Source: Treponema bryantii (GTDB lineage: Bacteria; Spirochaetota; Spirochaetia; Treponematales; Treponemataceae). From it: a stretch of DNA of 64,000 bases. The DNA lies in the NCBI GenBank assembly GCA_015061465.1, contig SUWN01000002.1, positions 1-64,000 of the forward strand, in the 5' to 3' direction. Shown here piece by piece: positions 1 through 9,282 of the stretch. Within the stretch, counting starts at the first letter, position 1; each line of letters begins with the position of its first letter. The notes under the pieces are model-generated. The model saw only the letters and a list, made by a program, of their open reading frames with translations. It had not been told where the DNA came from and made no database searches. The translations under genes and the position numbers were made by a program.

Positions 1-25
1 CTTTATATGTTTAATTTAATCCTAC
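1..25 (-). repeat. End of a dispersed inverted-repeat element (copy at window edge)
   Basis: These 25 bases are an exact reverse-complement match to 33328-33352 and match 33873-33896 at 22 of 24 positions. All three copies have the GTAGGA end outermost. This copy begins 3 nt after the stop codon of the minus-strand transporter, much as the 33.9-kb copy begins 4 nt after the xerC stop. The rest of the element would lie to the left of the window. Confidence 0.7.
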
Positions 26-28
26 TAT

Positions 29-928
29 TTATTCTGCTTTTTTTGTTTCTGCTAAAATCACGGCAAAGAAAATCAAGACACAACCAATTATCATTCTAAA
101 AGATAATTGCTCTTTTAAGAAAATAGCGCTGAATAAAACACCAAAAACTGATTCAAAAGATAAAAGCAAACTTGCAAAAGAGGGTTGAACATATTTTAGT
201 CCAACATTTTGCAAACTAAACGCTATCATCGTACTGAACAAGCCCAAATAAAGCATAGAAAGAATTACTCTTCCATTTGTGAGCGCTGCCATTGGGAAAG
301 AAGGATTTCCGTTCAAAATGCTTTCGTAAATAGGAGCAACTATCCACGAAAAAATTGCCGCAAAGAAAAATTGTAAAATTGTAATTAATAATGGGTCATC
401 ATCATTTCTATAACATCTTTCTGTCCAAATTATGTGCAAAGCATAAAAAACACCACAAATTAATGTTAAAATATCGCCAATGTTCATTTTTAACAAAGAA
501 TCGTTTCCACCGCTTAAAGCTAACAATCCAATTCCTGTTAAAGACATAATTGCAGCAATAAAAACAAAAATCTGCGGACGTTTTTTATATAATGGCCAAC
601 TTATTAATGGAACTAAAATAACATAAATTGTTGTTAAAAATGCGTTTTTTCCGGCTGTTGTGTAATTACACCCGATTGTTTGAACTGCATACGCTAAAAA
701 CAAAAAAGCACCCGTAATTACGCCATCGATGAGTGTTTTTTTATTTAAAAGTTTTAATTTTTTTATAAAAATCAACGCAAGTCCAACTGCCGCAATTGTA
801 AATCTAAATGCCATCATCCAAATTGGTCCAACTGAATTAAGGCTGTCTTTTACAACAACAAACGCAAATCCCCAAATACAAGCGGTAAAAAGTAATCCCC
901 ACGCCGCAAAAAATGATTTTTTATTCAT
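29..928 (-). CDS. EamA/DMT-superfamily transporter (about 10 TM)
   Basis: A 299-residue integral membrane protein built of two EamA-type repeats of about five hydrophobic helices each, as in drug/metabolite exporters of the DMT superfamily. The N-terminal helix carries the typical WGFAFVVVKDSL segment and the second half has the SFASLLLSFESVFGVLFSA stretch that usually ends such repeats. The ORF track begins at residue -21. I prefer the ATG at 928 (MNKKSFFAAWG) because AGGGAT lies just upstream and the first helix starts there. The substrate cannot be told from sequence. It is downstream of glgP on the same strand, but about 130 bp away, so co-transcription is uncertain. Confidence 0.85.
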   Translation of the reverse strand: MNKKSFFAAWGLLFTACIWGFAFVVVKDSLNSVGPIWMMAFRFTIAAVGLALIFIKKLKLLNKKTLIDGVITGAFLFLAYAVQTIGCNYTTAGKNAFLTTIYVILVPLISWPLYKKRPQIFVFIAAIMSLTGIGLLALSGGNDSLLKMNIGDILTLICGVFYALHIIWTERCYRNDDDPLLITILQFFFAAIFSWIVAPIYESILNGNPSFPMAALTNGRVILSMLYLGLFSTMIAFSLQNVGLKYVQPSFASLLLSFESVFGVLFSAIFLKEQLSFRMIIGCVLIFFAVILAETKKAE

Positions 929-1056
929 AATTATCCCTAAAAAAAATACAAGGCTGTCTAAAAAATTGAAACATTCACTTTTACGCGACAAAAACTAATC
1001 ACGCAAAAATAACATTAAAATCTTATTAAACAGCCTTATTTCGTATAAAAAATATT

Positions 1057-3504
1057 CTATTTTACTTCGAGTTTTTTAATTTTCCAAATATCGCGAACAT
1101 AATCTTCGATAGTTCTATCAGAAGAGAATTTTCCACTGTTTGCAATATTGATAAGAGTTTTCTTTGCCCAAAGTTTTTTATCCATATATTCTGCAGCAAT
1201 TCTTTCTTGTGCTTTGCAATATGAATCAAAATCTGCAAGAACGTAGTAAACGTCTGCTCTCTGCCCTTCTACACCGTAAACTAAAGAATCATAAAGTTCT
1301 TTAAAAATTTGGTGAGTTGGGTCATAAGTTCCATCTACTAACTGTTCAACAACTCTTGCCAATGCAGGATTTGAATCAAGATATTGTTGTGGATTGTAGC
1401 TATGTTCTCTTTCCATTTGTTTGATTTCTTCTGTTAAGTGACCAAATACAAATGCATTTTCTTTTCCAGCTTCTTCTACAATTTCGATATTTGCTCCATC
1501 CATTGTTCCAAGTGTAAGAGCTCCGTTTACCATGAATTTCATGTTTGAAGTTCCACTTGCTTCGTATCCGGCTGTTGAAATTTGTTCAGAAACATCAGCT
1601 GCTGGGAAAATCTTTTCTGCAACAGAAACGCGATAGTTTTCTACAAATACTACGCGGATTTTTCCACGAACGCGTCTATCGTTGTTGATTCTTTCTGCAA
1701 CTGTGTTAATCAACTTAATAATTGTTTTTGCACGTCTGTAACCACTTGCTGCTTTTGCACCAAAGATGAATGTTCTTGCAGGTGGATTGTAATCAGGATC
1801 TTCTACAAGACGATTATACAAATACATTACGTGTAAAATATTCAAAAGTTGGCGTTTATATTCATGCAAACGTTTTACTTGAACGTCAAAAATGCTTTCT
1901 GGGTCAAGGAATTCATTCTGTGTATGTTTTAAGAAATCTGCAAGAACTTGTTTATTTTCCATCTTAATGTTTATAAGTTCATTTAAACTTTCATCATCAT
2001 CAACGAATTTTTCAAGTCCTTTTAATTTTGTTAAATCTTTTTCCCAACCATGTCCAATTCTTTTTGTAATAAATTCAGCAAGAAGTGGGTTTGCATTTAA
2101 CAACCAACGACGTTGTGTAATTCCGTTTGTTTTGTTATTAAATTTTTCTGGATACAAATCGTACCATTCTTTTAATTCAGCAGTTTTTAGCAATTCTGTA
2201 TGAAGTTCAGCAACACCATTTACGCTAAAACAAGAATGAATTGCAAGCCATGCCATATAAACTTTATCATTGTGAATAATAGACATTCTATGATGTTTAT
2301 CGTAATCATTTGGATATTTTGCTCTTAATTGAATAAGAAGACGTCTATTAATTTCTTCTACAATTTGGTAAATACGTGGCAACAATCCTTGGAAAATACT
2401 AATTGGCCATTTTTCAAGAGCTTCTGCAAGAATTGTGTGGTTTGTATATGCAAAAGTTTTTGTAACAACTGCCCAAGCTTCATCCCAACCGATGTTATAA
2501 TCATCCATAAGAATTCTCATAAGTTCTGGAATTGCAACAACTGGGTGTGTATCATTCAATTGAATTACGTGTAAATCTGCAAATTTTGAAAAATCTGTTC
2601 CATAATCAGCAACATAGTGACGAACTAAATCTTGTAAAGACGCTGAACTGAAGAAATATTGTTGTTTTAAGCGAAGAGCTTTTCCACTTGGCCCCGAATC
2701 ATTTGGATAAAGAACGCGGCTAATATTTTCTGCACTATTTTGTCTTTCTACAGCGCGATTATATTCCATATTGTTGAATAATTGTAAATCAAAACCGTTT
2801 GGTGAAGTTGCAGACCAAAGACGTAATGTATTTACAGTGTTTGTTCCATAACCAATAATTGGCATATCGTAAGGAGTTGCTGTAACTTCTTCTGCGTTTT
2901 CAATATAAAAACGAGGTTGTCCGTCTGGAGTTTTTCCGTAAGCGATATTTCCACCGAATTTTACTGTAACAGCCAAGTCGCTGCGTTTAATTTCCCATGG
3001 GTCGCGATGAGCAAGCCAATTATCTGGATATTCAACTTGATAACCATCTTGAATACGTTGTTCAAACATTCCGTATTCATAGCGGATTCCGTAACCGTGT
3101 CCAGGATAATCCAAAGTTGCCAAAGAATCTAAGAAACAAGCAGCAAGTCGACCTAAACCACCGTTTCCAAGCCCAGCATCTGGTTCTTCATCTTCAATCA
3201 TATCAAAATCGATATTCATGTCTTTAAGAACTTCTTTTACAGCGTCTTTAATTTGTGCATTGATAAGATTGTTGCTTAATGCTCTTCCCATTAAAAATTC
3301 TGCAGAAAGATAATACAACTGTTTTACAGGCTTTTTTTCATATTCTTGACGAGTTGCCATCCAGTTATTCATAATCAACTCTAATGCAGATGCTGAAACT
3401 GCATCAAAAAGGTCATGTTTATTTGCCTGCGAAATGTCTTTTCCATACTGTCTACGTAAACGAGCAGAAAGATTTTGTTTAAATTGTTCAGCATTAAATT
3501 CCAT
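1057..3504 (-). CDS. glgP: Glycogen/alpha-glucan phosphorylase
   Basis: GT35 phosphorylase of 815 residues, the usual bacterial length. It releases glucose-1-phosphate from alpha-1,4-glucan ends using pyridoxal phosphate. Visible family signatures include DAGLGNGGLGRLAACFLDS near residue 110, VIQLNDTHP in the middle, and the PLP-site segment EASGTSNMKFMVNGALTLGT near residue 650, whose lysine binds PLP. The ORF track begins at a TTG; the ATG at 3504 (MEFNAEQFK) is better because GGAGGA lies at the proper distance before it. It follows glgX by 23 bp on the same strand, so the two probably form a glycogen-breakdown operon in the cytoplasm. Confidence 0.96.
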   Translation of the reverse strand: MEFNAEQFKQNLSARLRRQYGKDISQANKHDLFDAVSASALELIMNNWMATRQEYEKKPVKQLYYLSAEFLMGRALSNNLINAQIKDAVKEVLKDMNIDFDMIEDEEPDAGLGNGGLGRLAACFLDSLATLDYPGHGYGIRYEYGMFEQRIQDGYQVEYPDNWLAHRDPWEIKRSDLAVTVKFGGNIAYGKTPDGQPRFYIENAEEVTATPYDMPIIGYGTNTVNTLRLWSATSPNGFDLQLFNNMEYNRAVERQNSAENISRVLYPNDSGPSGKALRLKQQYFFSSASLQDLVRHYVADYGTDFSKFADLHVIQLNDTHPVVAIPELMRILMDDYNIGWDEAWAVVTKTFAYTNHTILAEALEKWPISIFQGLLPRIYQIVEEINRRLLIQLRAKYPNDYDKHHRMSIIHNDKVYMAWLAIHSCFSVNGVAELHTELLKTAELKEWYDLYPEKFNNKTNGITQRRWLLNANPLLAEFITKRIGHGWEKDLTKLKGLEKFVDDDESLNELINIKMENKQVLADFLKHTQNEFLDPESIFDVQVKRLHEYKRQLLNILHVMYLYNRLVEDPDYNPPARTFIFGAKAASGYRRAKTIIKLINTVAERINNDRRVRGKIRVVFVENYRVSVAEKIFPAADVSEQISTAGYEASGTSNMKFMVNGALTLGTMDGANIEIVEEAGKENAFVFGHLTEEIKQMEREHSYNPQQYLDSNPALARVVEQLVDGTYDPTHQIFKELYDSLVYGVEGQRADVYYVLADFDSYCKAQERIAAEYMDKKLWAKKTLINIANSGKFSSDRTIEDYVRDIWKIKKLEVK

Positions 3505-3527
3505 AAATAATTCCTCCAAAAGAATTT

Positions 3528-5642
3528 TTATTTACTCATTAAAATTATTGAACTTCCAGAAACTAACACATATCTTCTTTGTTCTCTAAGAAGTTCTTCC
3601 ATTCCACTTTCTGTTATATCTTCAGGAGAGGAAAAAGAAGTATCTGCAACTCGATACCATTTTTTGCCTTCCGATAAAGCTGGTAAAGTAATTGTTAAAT
3701 CATAAATGTCTGTGTTTGTAGCAATATAATAATCTCTATTATCCGTTCCAGTCAATTTAAAACTTAAAAAACGCTTCATCTTGGACCAATCAGGAACTTT
3801 TGCGTTGTTGTCAAACCAAGTGATTTCTGGAACAAGCGATTTATCAAATTGTTCTTCAAAAAAAGTTTTTCTTGTAAAAACAGAATGATTTAATCTCAAC
3901 TTTATTAATTGTGAAGTAAATCTAATTAATCCTTCGTTTTTGTTTACTAAATCCCAATTTATCCAACTGATGTCGTTATCCTGACAATAAGCGTTGTTAT
4001 TTCCGTGTTGGGTTCTTCGCATTTCATCACCTGCAACAAGCATTGGAACTCCTTGCGAAATAAACAAATACAAAAGGAAATTTTTTATTTTTCTTAATCT
4101 GATATTTTCGATTTTAGGATTTACGCATTCTCCTTCATAACCATGATTATAACTCAAATTATCATCCGAACCATCACGATTTTCTTCGCCATTTTCTTGA
4201 TTATGTTTGTTATTATAGCTCACTAAGTCATTTAAAGTAAAACCGTCGTGTGCTGTAATAAAATTTATAGAAGATAAAGGAGAACGTCCACTTAATTTAT
4301 ACAAATCTGAACTTCCTGCAATTCTTGTTGCAGCAGCGTTAGAAATTGTATCATCACCACGAATAAATCTTCGGATATCATCACGGAATTTTCCGTTCCA
4401 TTCGCACCAACGTTTTCCGCCAGGGAATCCGCCAAGTTGGTATAATCCGCCGCAATCCCAAGGTTCTGCAATTATTTTTGTGTTTGCAAGAATTGGATCT
4501 TCGTTTATTGCGTGAGTTAATGGAGGCAAAGAAAGAGGAATTCCAATTTCATCGCGAGTCAAAATTGAAGCCAAATCAAAGCGGAAACCATCAACGTGCA
4601 TTTGCAAAACCCAATAACGCAAACTATCCAAAATAAATTCTCTTGTAATTGGATGATTACAGTTTACAGTGTTTCCACATCCAGAAAAATTCATATAATA
4701 TTGTTTTTCTCTTTGAGGAAGTTGGTAATAAACGTCGTTTTGCAAACCTCTAAATTCAAATGTATAACCGTGTTCGTTGCCTTCGGCTGTGTGATTATAA
4801 ACAACGTCCAAAATTACTTCGATTCCAGCTTTGTGAAGTTCTTTTACAAGTTGCTTAAATTCTTTTACCGAAGCGCCCGGAGTCAAATCTGCTGCGTATG
4901 AAGTTTTTGGTGCAAAAAAACCGATTGTACTATAACCCCAATAATTTACAAGTTTTTCGCCAGTTCTTGGATTAACGTTTCCATTTTCGTTTTCGTCAAA
5001 TTCAAAAATCGGTAAAAATTCAACACTTGTAATTCCAAGTTTTTTTAGATATTCAATTTTTTCTGCAAAACCTTTGTAAGTTCCTTTGTTTTTAACATTT
5101 GATGAATCAGAAGCGGTAAATCCTTTTAAGTGGGTTTCGTAAATTACAGTTTTTTCAAGTGGATAATTTAATGGTTTATCGCCTTCCCAATCAAAATCAT
5201 CATCATCAACAACAACGCATTTTGGAAAATCTGACAAATCAAATAATTCACCGTTTTGAATTCCAGCCAAACCAGCAGAACGTTGGTTGTTATAAGAGCG
5301 AAAAACAGAACCTTTGGAAAAAGCTTTTGCGTAAGGATCAAAAAGATATTTGTGATAATTAAAACGTAAACCTTTTGGTGGATTATATTCGCCATCAACA
5401 CGATATAGATAAAGTGCACCAGCTTTTAAGCCACAAAGAAATACGTGCCAAATATCACCAGTTTTATTTTTTACAGGATCGAACGTAATGCAAGTTGAAG
5501 GTGATTTATCATCGTCTTTTTCAAAAAGAACAAGTTCAACCTTTTTTGCATCTTTACTGTACAAAGAAAAATTTACACCTTTGTCAGTAACAATTGCTCC
5601 ATATTTTAATGGACATCCATCCTGAACAATAATTTCAGCCAT
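3528..5642 (-). CDS. glgX: Glycogen debranching enzyme, GlgX type
   Basis: GH13 isoamylase-type debranching enzyme of 704 residues. The N-terminal ~100 residues are a CBM48 fold (PLKYGAIVTDKGVNFSLYS). The catalytic barrel shows region I DVVYNHTAEG, region II DGFRFDLAS (nucleophile Asp), region III IIAEPWD (acid/base Glu) and region IV FITAHDGFTLNDLVSY. It hydrolyses alpha-1,6 branches left by GlgP, encoded directly downstream. The start codon has no Shine-Dalgarno, but a TAGAAT -10 with a TG extension lies 9 nt upstream of the ATG, so the message may have almost no leader. Confidence 0.95.
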   Translation of the reverse strand: MAEIIVQDGCPLKYGAIVTDKGVNFSLYSKDAKKVELVLFEKDDDKSPSTCITFDPVKNKTGDIWHVFLCGLKAGALYLYRVDGEYNPPKGLRFNYHKYLFDPYAKAFSKGSVFRSYNNQRSAGLAGIQNGELFDLSDFPKCVVVDDDDFDWEGDKPLNYPLEKTVIYETHLKGFTASDSSNVKNKGTYKGFAEKIEYLKKLGITSVEFLPIFEFDENENGNVNPRTGEKLVNYWGYSTIGFFAPKTSYAADLTPGASVKEFKQLVKELHKAGIEVILDVVYNHTAEGNEHGYTFEFRGLQNDVYYQLPQREKQYYMNFSGCGNTVNCNHPITREFILDSLRYWVLQMHVDGFRFDLASILTRDEIGIPLSLPPLTHAINEDPILANTKIIAEPWDCGGLYQLGGFPGGKRWCEWNGKFRDDIRRFIRGDDTISNAAATRIAGSSDLYKLSGRSPLSSINFITAHDGFTLNDLVSYNNKHNQENGEENRDGSDDNLSYNHGYEGECVNPKIENIRLRKIKNFLLYLFISQGVPMLVAGDEMRRTQHGNNNAYCQDNDISWINWDLVNKNEGLIRFTSQLIKLRLNHSVFTRKTFFEEQFDKSLVPEITWFDNNAKVPDWSKMKRFLSFKLTGTDNRDYYIATNTDIYDLTITLPALSEGKKWYRVADTSFSSPEDITESGMEELLREQRRYVLVSGSSIILMSK

Positions 5643-5651
5643 AATGCGCGA

Positions 5652-5660
5652 ATTCTACCA
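5652..5660 (-). promoter_or_regulatory. Extended -10 element of glgX
   Basis: On the minus strand TGGTAGAAT ends 9 nt before the glgX ATG. Only a weak -35 is visible. The predicted transcript would start within a few bases of the start codon. Confidence 0.45.
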
Positions 5661-5729
5661 TAATTTACGTCTTTTTTCTATAGATAACGCAATTTTAAAA
5701 TTAAAATAGATTTTATTATAAAAAAAATG

Positions 5730-5735
5730 TATAGT
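5730..5735 (+). promoter_or_regulatory. Candidate -10 of era (leaderless start)
   Basis: TATAGT lies 6 nt upstream of the ATG at 5742. An alternative -10, TATAAA around 5717, would instead place the start near the ATG at 5727. No Shine-Dalgarno is seen before either ATG. Confidence 0.4.
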
Positions 5736-5741
5736 GACATT

Positions 5742-6674
5742 ATGAGTGATAATTTTATTCAAAATACAAATGAAGATGACAAAGAATTAAAAACAGGAAT
5801 GGTTGCCATAATCGGTAGACCTTCTGCAGGAAAATCAACTTTTTTAAATACAGCTTGTCAGGAAGAAGTTTCCATTGTTTCTCCAATTCCTCAAACAACA
5901 CGCAACGCAATTAAAGGAATTGTAAACACATCTTTTGGGCAACTCATTTTTATTGATACCCCAGGATATCACGATTCAGATAAAAAACTAAATTTAAGAC
6001 TAAAAAATGTTACAGAAACTCAATTAGAAGATATTGATTGTGTTCTTTACGTTTTAGATTCTACAAGAGTTCCTGGAAACGAAGAAATTCACACTGCGCA
6101 ATTAATAAAAAAACACGCAAATAAAACTGTAATTGCAATAAACAAAATCGATTCCAAAGAATCAAAAATTCAGCCAATTAGACGTTTTATAAAAGATACA
6201 TTGCCTCAAATTCCACAAGAAAGAATTTTTGAAATGTCAGCACAAAAAGACATTGGAATTAATGAAGTTTTAAAAGCTTTGTATGATATCGCGCCAATTG
6301 CTCCTCCAATGTATTCAGAAGATGATTACACAGACCAAGATTTAGCATTCAGAATTGCAGAAGCGATTCGTGGCGAAGCAATAAATCGATTGGCAGATGA
6401 ACTTCCACACGCTGTTTACGTAGATATTGCGGACGTAGAAAAAAGAAACGAAGGTAAAAAACTTTGGGTTAGAGCATTTCTTTGTGTAGAACGTGAAAGC
6501 CAAAAAGGAATTGTAATTGGAAAAGGCGCAACAAAAATTAAAGAAATTCGTGCCGCCTCACTTAAAAAACTCAACAGAATTTTTATTTACAAAGTAGAAC
6601 TTGATTTACAAGTAAAAGTTGATAAAAATTGGCGCCAGAGAGATTACACTTTGAACAAATTGATTCCGCAATAA
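5742..6674 (+). CDS. era: GTPase Era
   Basis: Era GTPase, which binds 16S rRNA and assists 30S subunit maturation. Of 310 residues, the G domain shows G1 GRPSAGKST near residue 25, switch II DTPGYHDSDKKL and G4 NKID. The C-terminal KH RNA-binding domain carries GKGATKIKEIRAASLKKL. The ORF track starts five codons earlier at 5727. I chose 5742 (MSDNFIQN) because a TATAGT -10 sits 6 nt before it; 5727 remains possible. It diverges from glgX, with the two starts about 100 bp apart. Confidence 0.95.
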   Translation: MSDNFIQNTNEDDKELKTGMVAIIGRPSAGKSTFLNTACQEEVSIVSPIPQTTRNAIKGIVNTSFGQLIFIDTPGYHDSDKKLNLRLKNVTETQLEDIDCVLYVLDSTRVPGNEEIHTAQLIKKHANKTVIAINKIDSKESKIQPIRRFIKDTLPQIPQERIFEMSAQKDIGINEVLKALYDIAPIAPPMYSEDDYTDQDLAFRIAEAIRGEAINRLADELPHAVYVDIADVEKRNEGKKLWVRAFLCVERESQKGIVIGKGATKIKEIRAASLKKLNRIFIYKVELDLQVKVDKNWRQRDYTLNKLIPQ

Positions 6675-6682
6675 AAATCTAT

Positions 6683-6710
6683 TTGTTTAATATTTTTTTC
6701 GTGTTATAAT
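6683..6710 (+). promoter_or_regulatory. Promoter of the HD-GYP gene
   Basis: TTGTTT (6683-6688), a 16-bp spacer and a perfect TATAAT (6705-6710). The ATG follows 10 nt after the -10, so the predicted leader is about 4 nt and there is no Shine-Dalgarno. Confidence 0.6.
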
Positions 6711-6720
6711 CAAAGTTGAT

Positions 6721-8064
6721 ATGAATAAAGAAAAAAGTAATTTATATACTCCTAAAATCATTCTTTCCGCTAGTAGTATAATTAAATTGGCGCTAAGAAT
6801 GATGGCGAATATAAATAGAACAATTGCTACTCACAACGAACGAACAGCGTATCTTGCATTAAGACTTGTTCAACATCATCAAATGAATAGCAAATGTACA
6901 AATAAAAATTTATTACTTTTATCGCTTTTTCATACAATCGGATTTTTTAAGTACGACCCTCTTTTTAATCCAAATCCTTTTGAAAACGAAGTAAACCTTT
7001 TTTCTACAGAAAAAGAAACTGAATCAAAATATGTATACGGATATTATTATCTGGAAAATATGACTCCGTTAAAAGATTCTGCAATTGTTCTAAAATTTTT
7101 TAACAAAGATTACCAACCAGAGTTAATTAATTTTTTTCCACAAGCAGAATACAAATCAATTATTTATTTGTGTGCAAGAGTAAATGATTACATCACAAAC
7201 AATCCTGATAAAGAACTTCCAGAAGATTTAAATTCGCTTTTTCCCGAAAAATTAGACCCTCTTTATGTTCAAGTTTTTAACAAGGCAAACAAAGACAATA
7301 AACTTATAAAAAAATTAAATTCAGGAAAATATTCCGAAGAATTACTAAACATCGTCGATAGAATTCAATACAACGAAGAAGATACAAAACAATTGCTCAA
7401 ATTTGTAGTTTATATGTTGGACTTTAAAAGTACTTCTACATTTGCGCACACAATCAACACTTCTTGTTACGCTTGTTCACTTGCAATGCGACTTGGACTT
7501 TCGGAAGAAGAAATTGACATTCTTTTTGCAAGCGCTCTTCTTCATGACATCGGAAAAATTGCAATTCCGCACGTGATTTTGGAATTTCCGGGCAAACTCA
7601 GCGCAGAAGAAATGGGAATTATGAGAAGGCACGTTAATCACACAAAAAAAGTTTTACAAGGAATTGTAGACGATGAAATTTGTGAAAACGCGTTCCGTCA
7701 TCATGAAAAATTAAACGGTTCTGGTTATCCGCAACAATTAACAGCAGACGAAATCTCTTTAACACAAAGGATTCTTACAGTTGCAGATATTACTAGTGCT
7801 TTAAGCGACACGCGAAGTTATAAAGGTGAATTTTCAAAAGAGACAATGATTAATATCATGAACGAAATGACACAAAAAGGAGAATTAGATTCTTCTATCA
7901 CGCACATTTTAGAAACTGAATTTGAAGAAATTCACACAGAAGTTATACAACAACGAGAAGATTTACGCGTAGATTACAATAATGTATTTAATAAATTCTA
8001 TTCTTATTATATAACTGATACATCAGATTTTGCGACAGAAGAAGCAGAATTAGAAGAACTATAA
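6721..8064 (+). CDS. Tandem HD / HD-GYP domain protein, probable c-di-GMP phosphodiesterase
   Basis: A 447-residue soluble protein. The C-terminal half is a recognisable HD-GYP domain: HTINTSCYACSLAMRLG, ALLHDIGKIAIP (HD pair) and HHEKLNGSGYP (GYP). HD-GYP enzymes hydrolyse cyclic di-GMP. The N-terminal half looks like a decayed copy of the same fold, with THNERTAYLALRLVQHH in the matching place but LFHTIGFF where HDIG should be, so it probably lost its metal site and may be regulatory. There is no membrane segment or receiver domain. It sits 12 bp upstream of ychF. The phosphodiesterase activity is inferred from the family. Confidence 0.85.
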   Translation: MNKEKSNLYTPKIILSASSIIKLALRMMANINRTIATHNERTAYLALRLVQHHQMNSKCTNKNLLLLSLFHTIGFFKYDPLFNPNPFENEVNLFSTEKETESKYVYGYYYLENMTPLKDSAIVLKFFNKDYQPELINFFPQAEYKSIIYLCARVNDYITNNPDKELPEDLNSLFPEKLDPLYVQVFNKANKDNKLIKKLNSGKYSEELLNIVDRIQYNEEDTKQLLKFVVYMLDFKSTSTFAHTINTSCYACSLAMRLGLSEEEIDILFASALLHDIGKIAIPHVILEFPGKLSAEEMGIMRRHVNHTKKVLQGIVDDEICENAFRHHEKLNGSGYPQQLTADEISLTQRILTVADITSALSDTRSYKGEFSKETMINIMNEMTQKGELDSSITHILETEFEEIHTEVIQQREDLRVDYNNVFNKFYSYYITDTSDFATEEAELEEL

Positions 8065-8076
8065 GAGGAAATAAAT

Positions 8077-9207
8077 ATGGCTTTAGAATGTGGAATCGTA
8101 GGATTACCAAACGTAGGAAAATCAACAATATTTTCAGCTTTAACAGCAGCACCAGCCGCAGCAGAAAATTTTCCATTTTGTACAATCGATCCAAACGTAG
8201 GAATTGTAGATTTACCAGATGAACGTCTTGATTTTTTATCAAGCATTTTTAATCCTAAAAAGAAAACTCCAGCAGCAGTAAAATTTGTTGATATTGCGGG
8301 GCTTATTAAAGGCGCTTCTCAAGGTGAAGGTCTTGGAAATAAATTTTTGGCAAATATTCGCGAAACAAGTGTAATTGCTCACGTTGTAAGATGTTTTGAC
8401 AATCCTGACATTATGCACGTAAGAGACAACGCAAATACAGAAGCACCAATTGACCCAGAAAGTGACATCCTTACAATCAACTGGGAATTGGCACAAGCAG
8501 ATTTGGACACAATCGAAAAACGTCAAGACAAAGTTACACGCGCAATTCGTTCACTTGGAAAAGAAGAAGAAAAAAAATATGCACCTTGGATTAGTGCTGT
8601 TGCAAAAATCAAACCTTTACTTCAAGACGGAAAATGTGCAAGAATCGCAGATTTAACTGATGACGAAAAAGAAGCTGTAAAAGATATGTTCCTTTTGACA
8701 ATGAAACCAACACTTTATGTTGCAAACGTTGACGAAGATTCAATTGCTGACGGAACAAACAAATACGTAGAAATTGTAAAAAAATATGCAGCTGAAGAAA
8801 AATCAGAAGTTGTTGTAATTTGTGGAAAATTTGAAGCAGATTTGGCAGAAATCACAGATCCTGCAGACAGAAAAGATTTTATGGATTCAGTTGGCTTAAC
8901 AGAAAGTGGATTATCAACTCTTGCAAGAAAAACTTATCACTTAATGGGGTTAAGAACTTTCTTTACAGGCGGACCTGATGAATGTAGAGCTTGGACAATT
9001 AAATCTGGCGACACAGCTCCAAAAGCCGCAGGTGTAATTCACACAGATTTTGAAAAAGGCTTTATTCGTGCCGAAGCTTACACAATCGATGATTTACGCA
9101 CATACAAAGATGAAGCAGGAATTAAAGCAGCTGGAAAAATCCGTCAAGAAGGAAAAGAATATATCGTTCAAGACGGCGATGTTTTATTCTTTAAGTTTAA
9201 CGTATAA
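8077..9207 (+). CDS. ychF: Ribosome-binding ATPase YchF
   Basis: Obg-family P-loop ATPase of 376 residues, slightly longer than usual (~363). G1 is GLPNVGKST near residue 8, G3 is DIAGLIKGASQGEGLG, and the G4 position reads NVDE rather than NKxD, the change that gives YchF preference for ATP over GTP. The C-terminal TGS domain is present (FFTGGPDECRAWTI to the end, QDGDVLFFKFNV). It binds ribosomes in the cytoplasm and is linked to stress responses in other bacteria. AGAGGAAA precedes the ATG, a normal Shine-Dalgarno in contrast to the upstream gene. Confidence 0.97.
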   Translation: MALECGIVGLPNVGKSTIFSALTAAPAAAENFPFCTIDPNVGIVDLPDERLDFLSSIFNPKKKTPAAVKFVDIAGLIKGASQGEGLGNKFLANIRETSVIAHVVRCFDNPDIMHVRDNANTEAPIDPESDILTINWELAQADLDTIEKRQDKVTRAIRSLGKEEEKKYAPWISAVAKIKPLLQDGKCARIADLTDDEKEAVKDMFLLTMKPTLYVANVDEDSIADGTNKYVEIVKKYAAEEKSEVVVICGKFEADLAEITDPADRKDFMDSVGLTESGLSTLARKTYHLMGLRTFFTGGPDECRAWTIKSGDTAPKAAGVIHTDFEKGFIRAEAYTIDDLRTYKDEAGIKAAGKIRQEGKEYIVQDGDVLFFKFNV

Positions 9208-9282
9208 ATCATTATATTTAAATACATGTTTCTTTTTATAAAAAAGAACAAACGTAATTTTTTTGTACAAGGAATAAGTTTT

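Noticed and set aside
1582-5419. Opposite-strand ORFs within glgP and glgX (60-103 codons)
   Set aside because: They are frame shadows of strongly conserved enzymes; the same applies to the other short ORFs inside known genes across the window.
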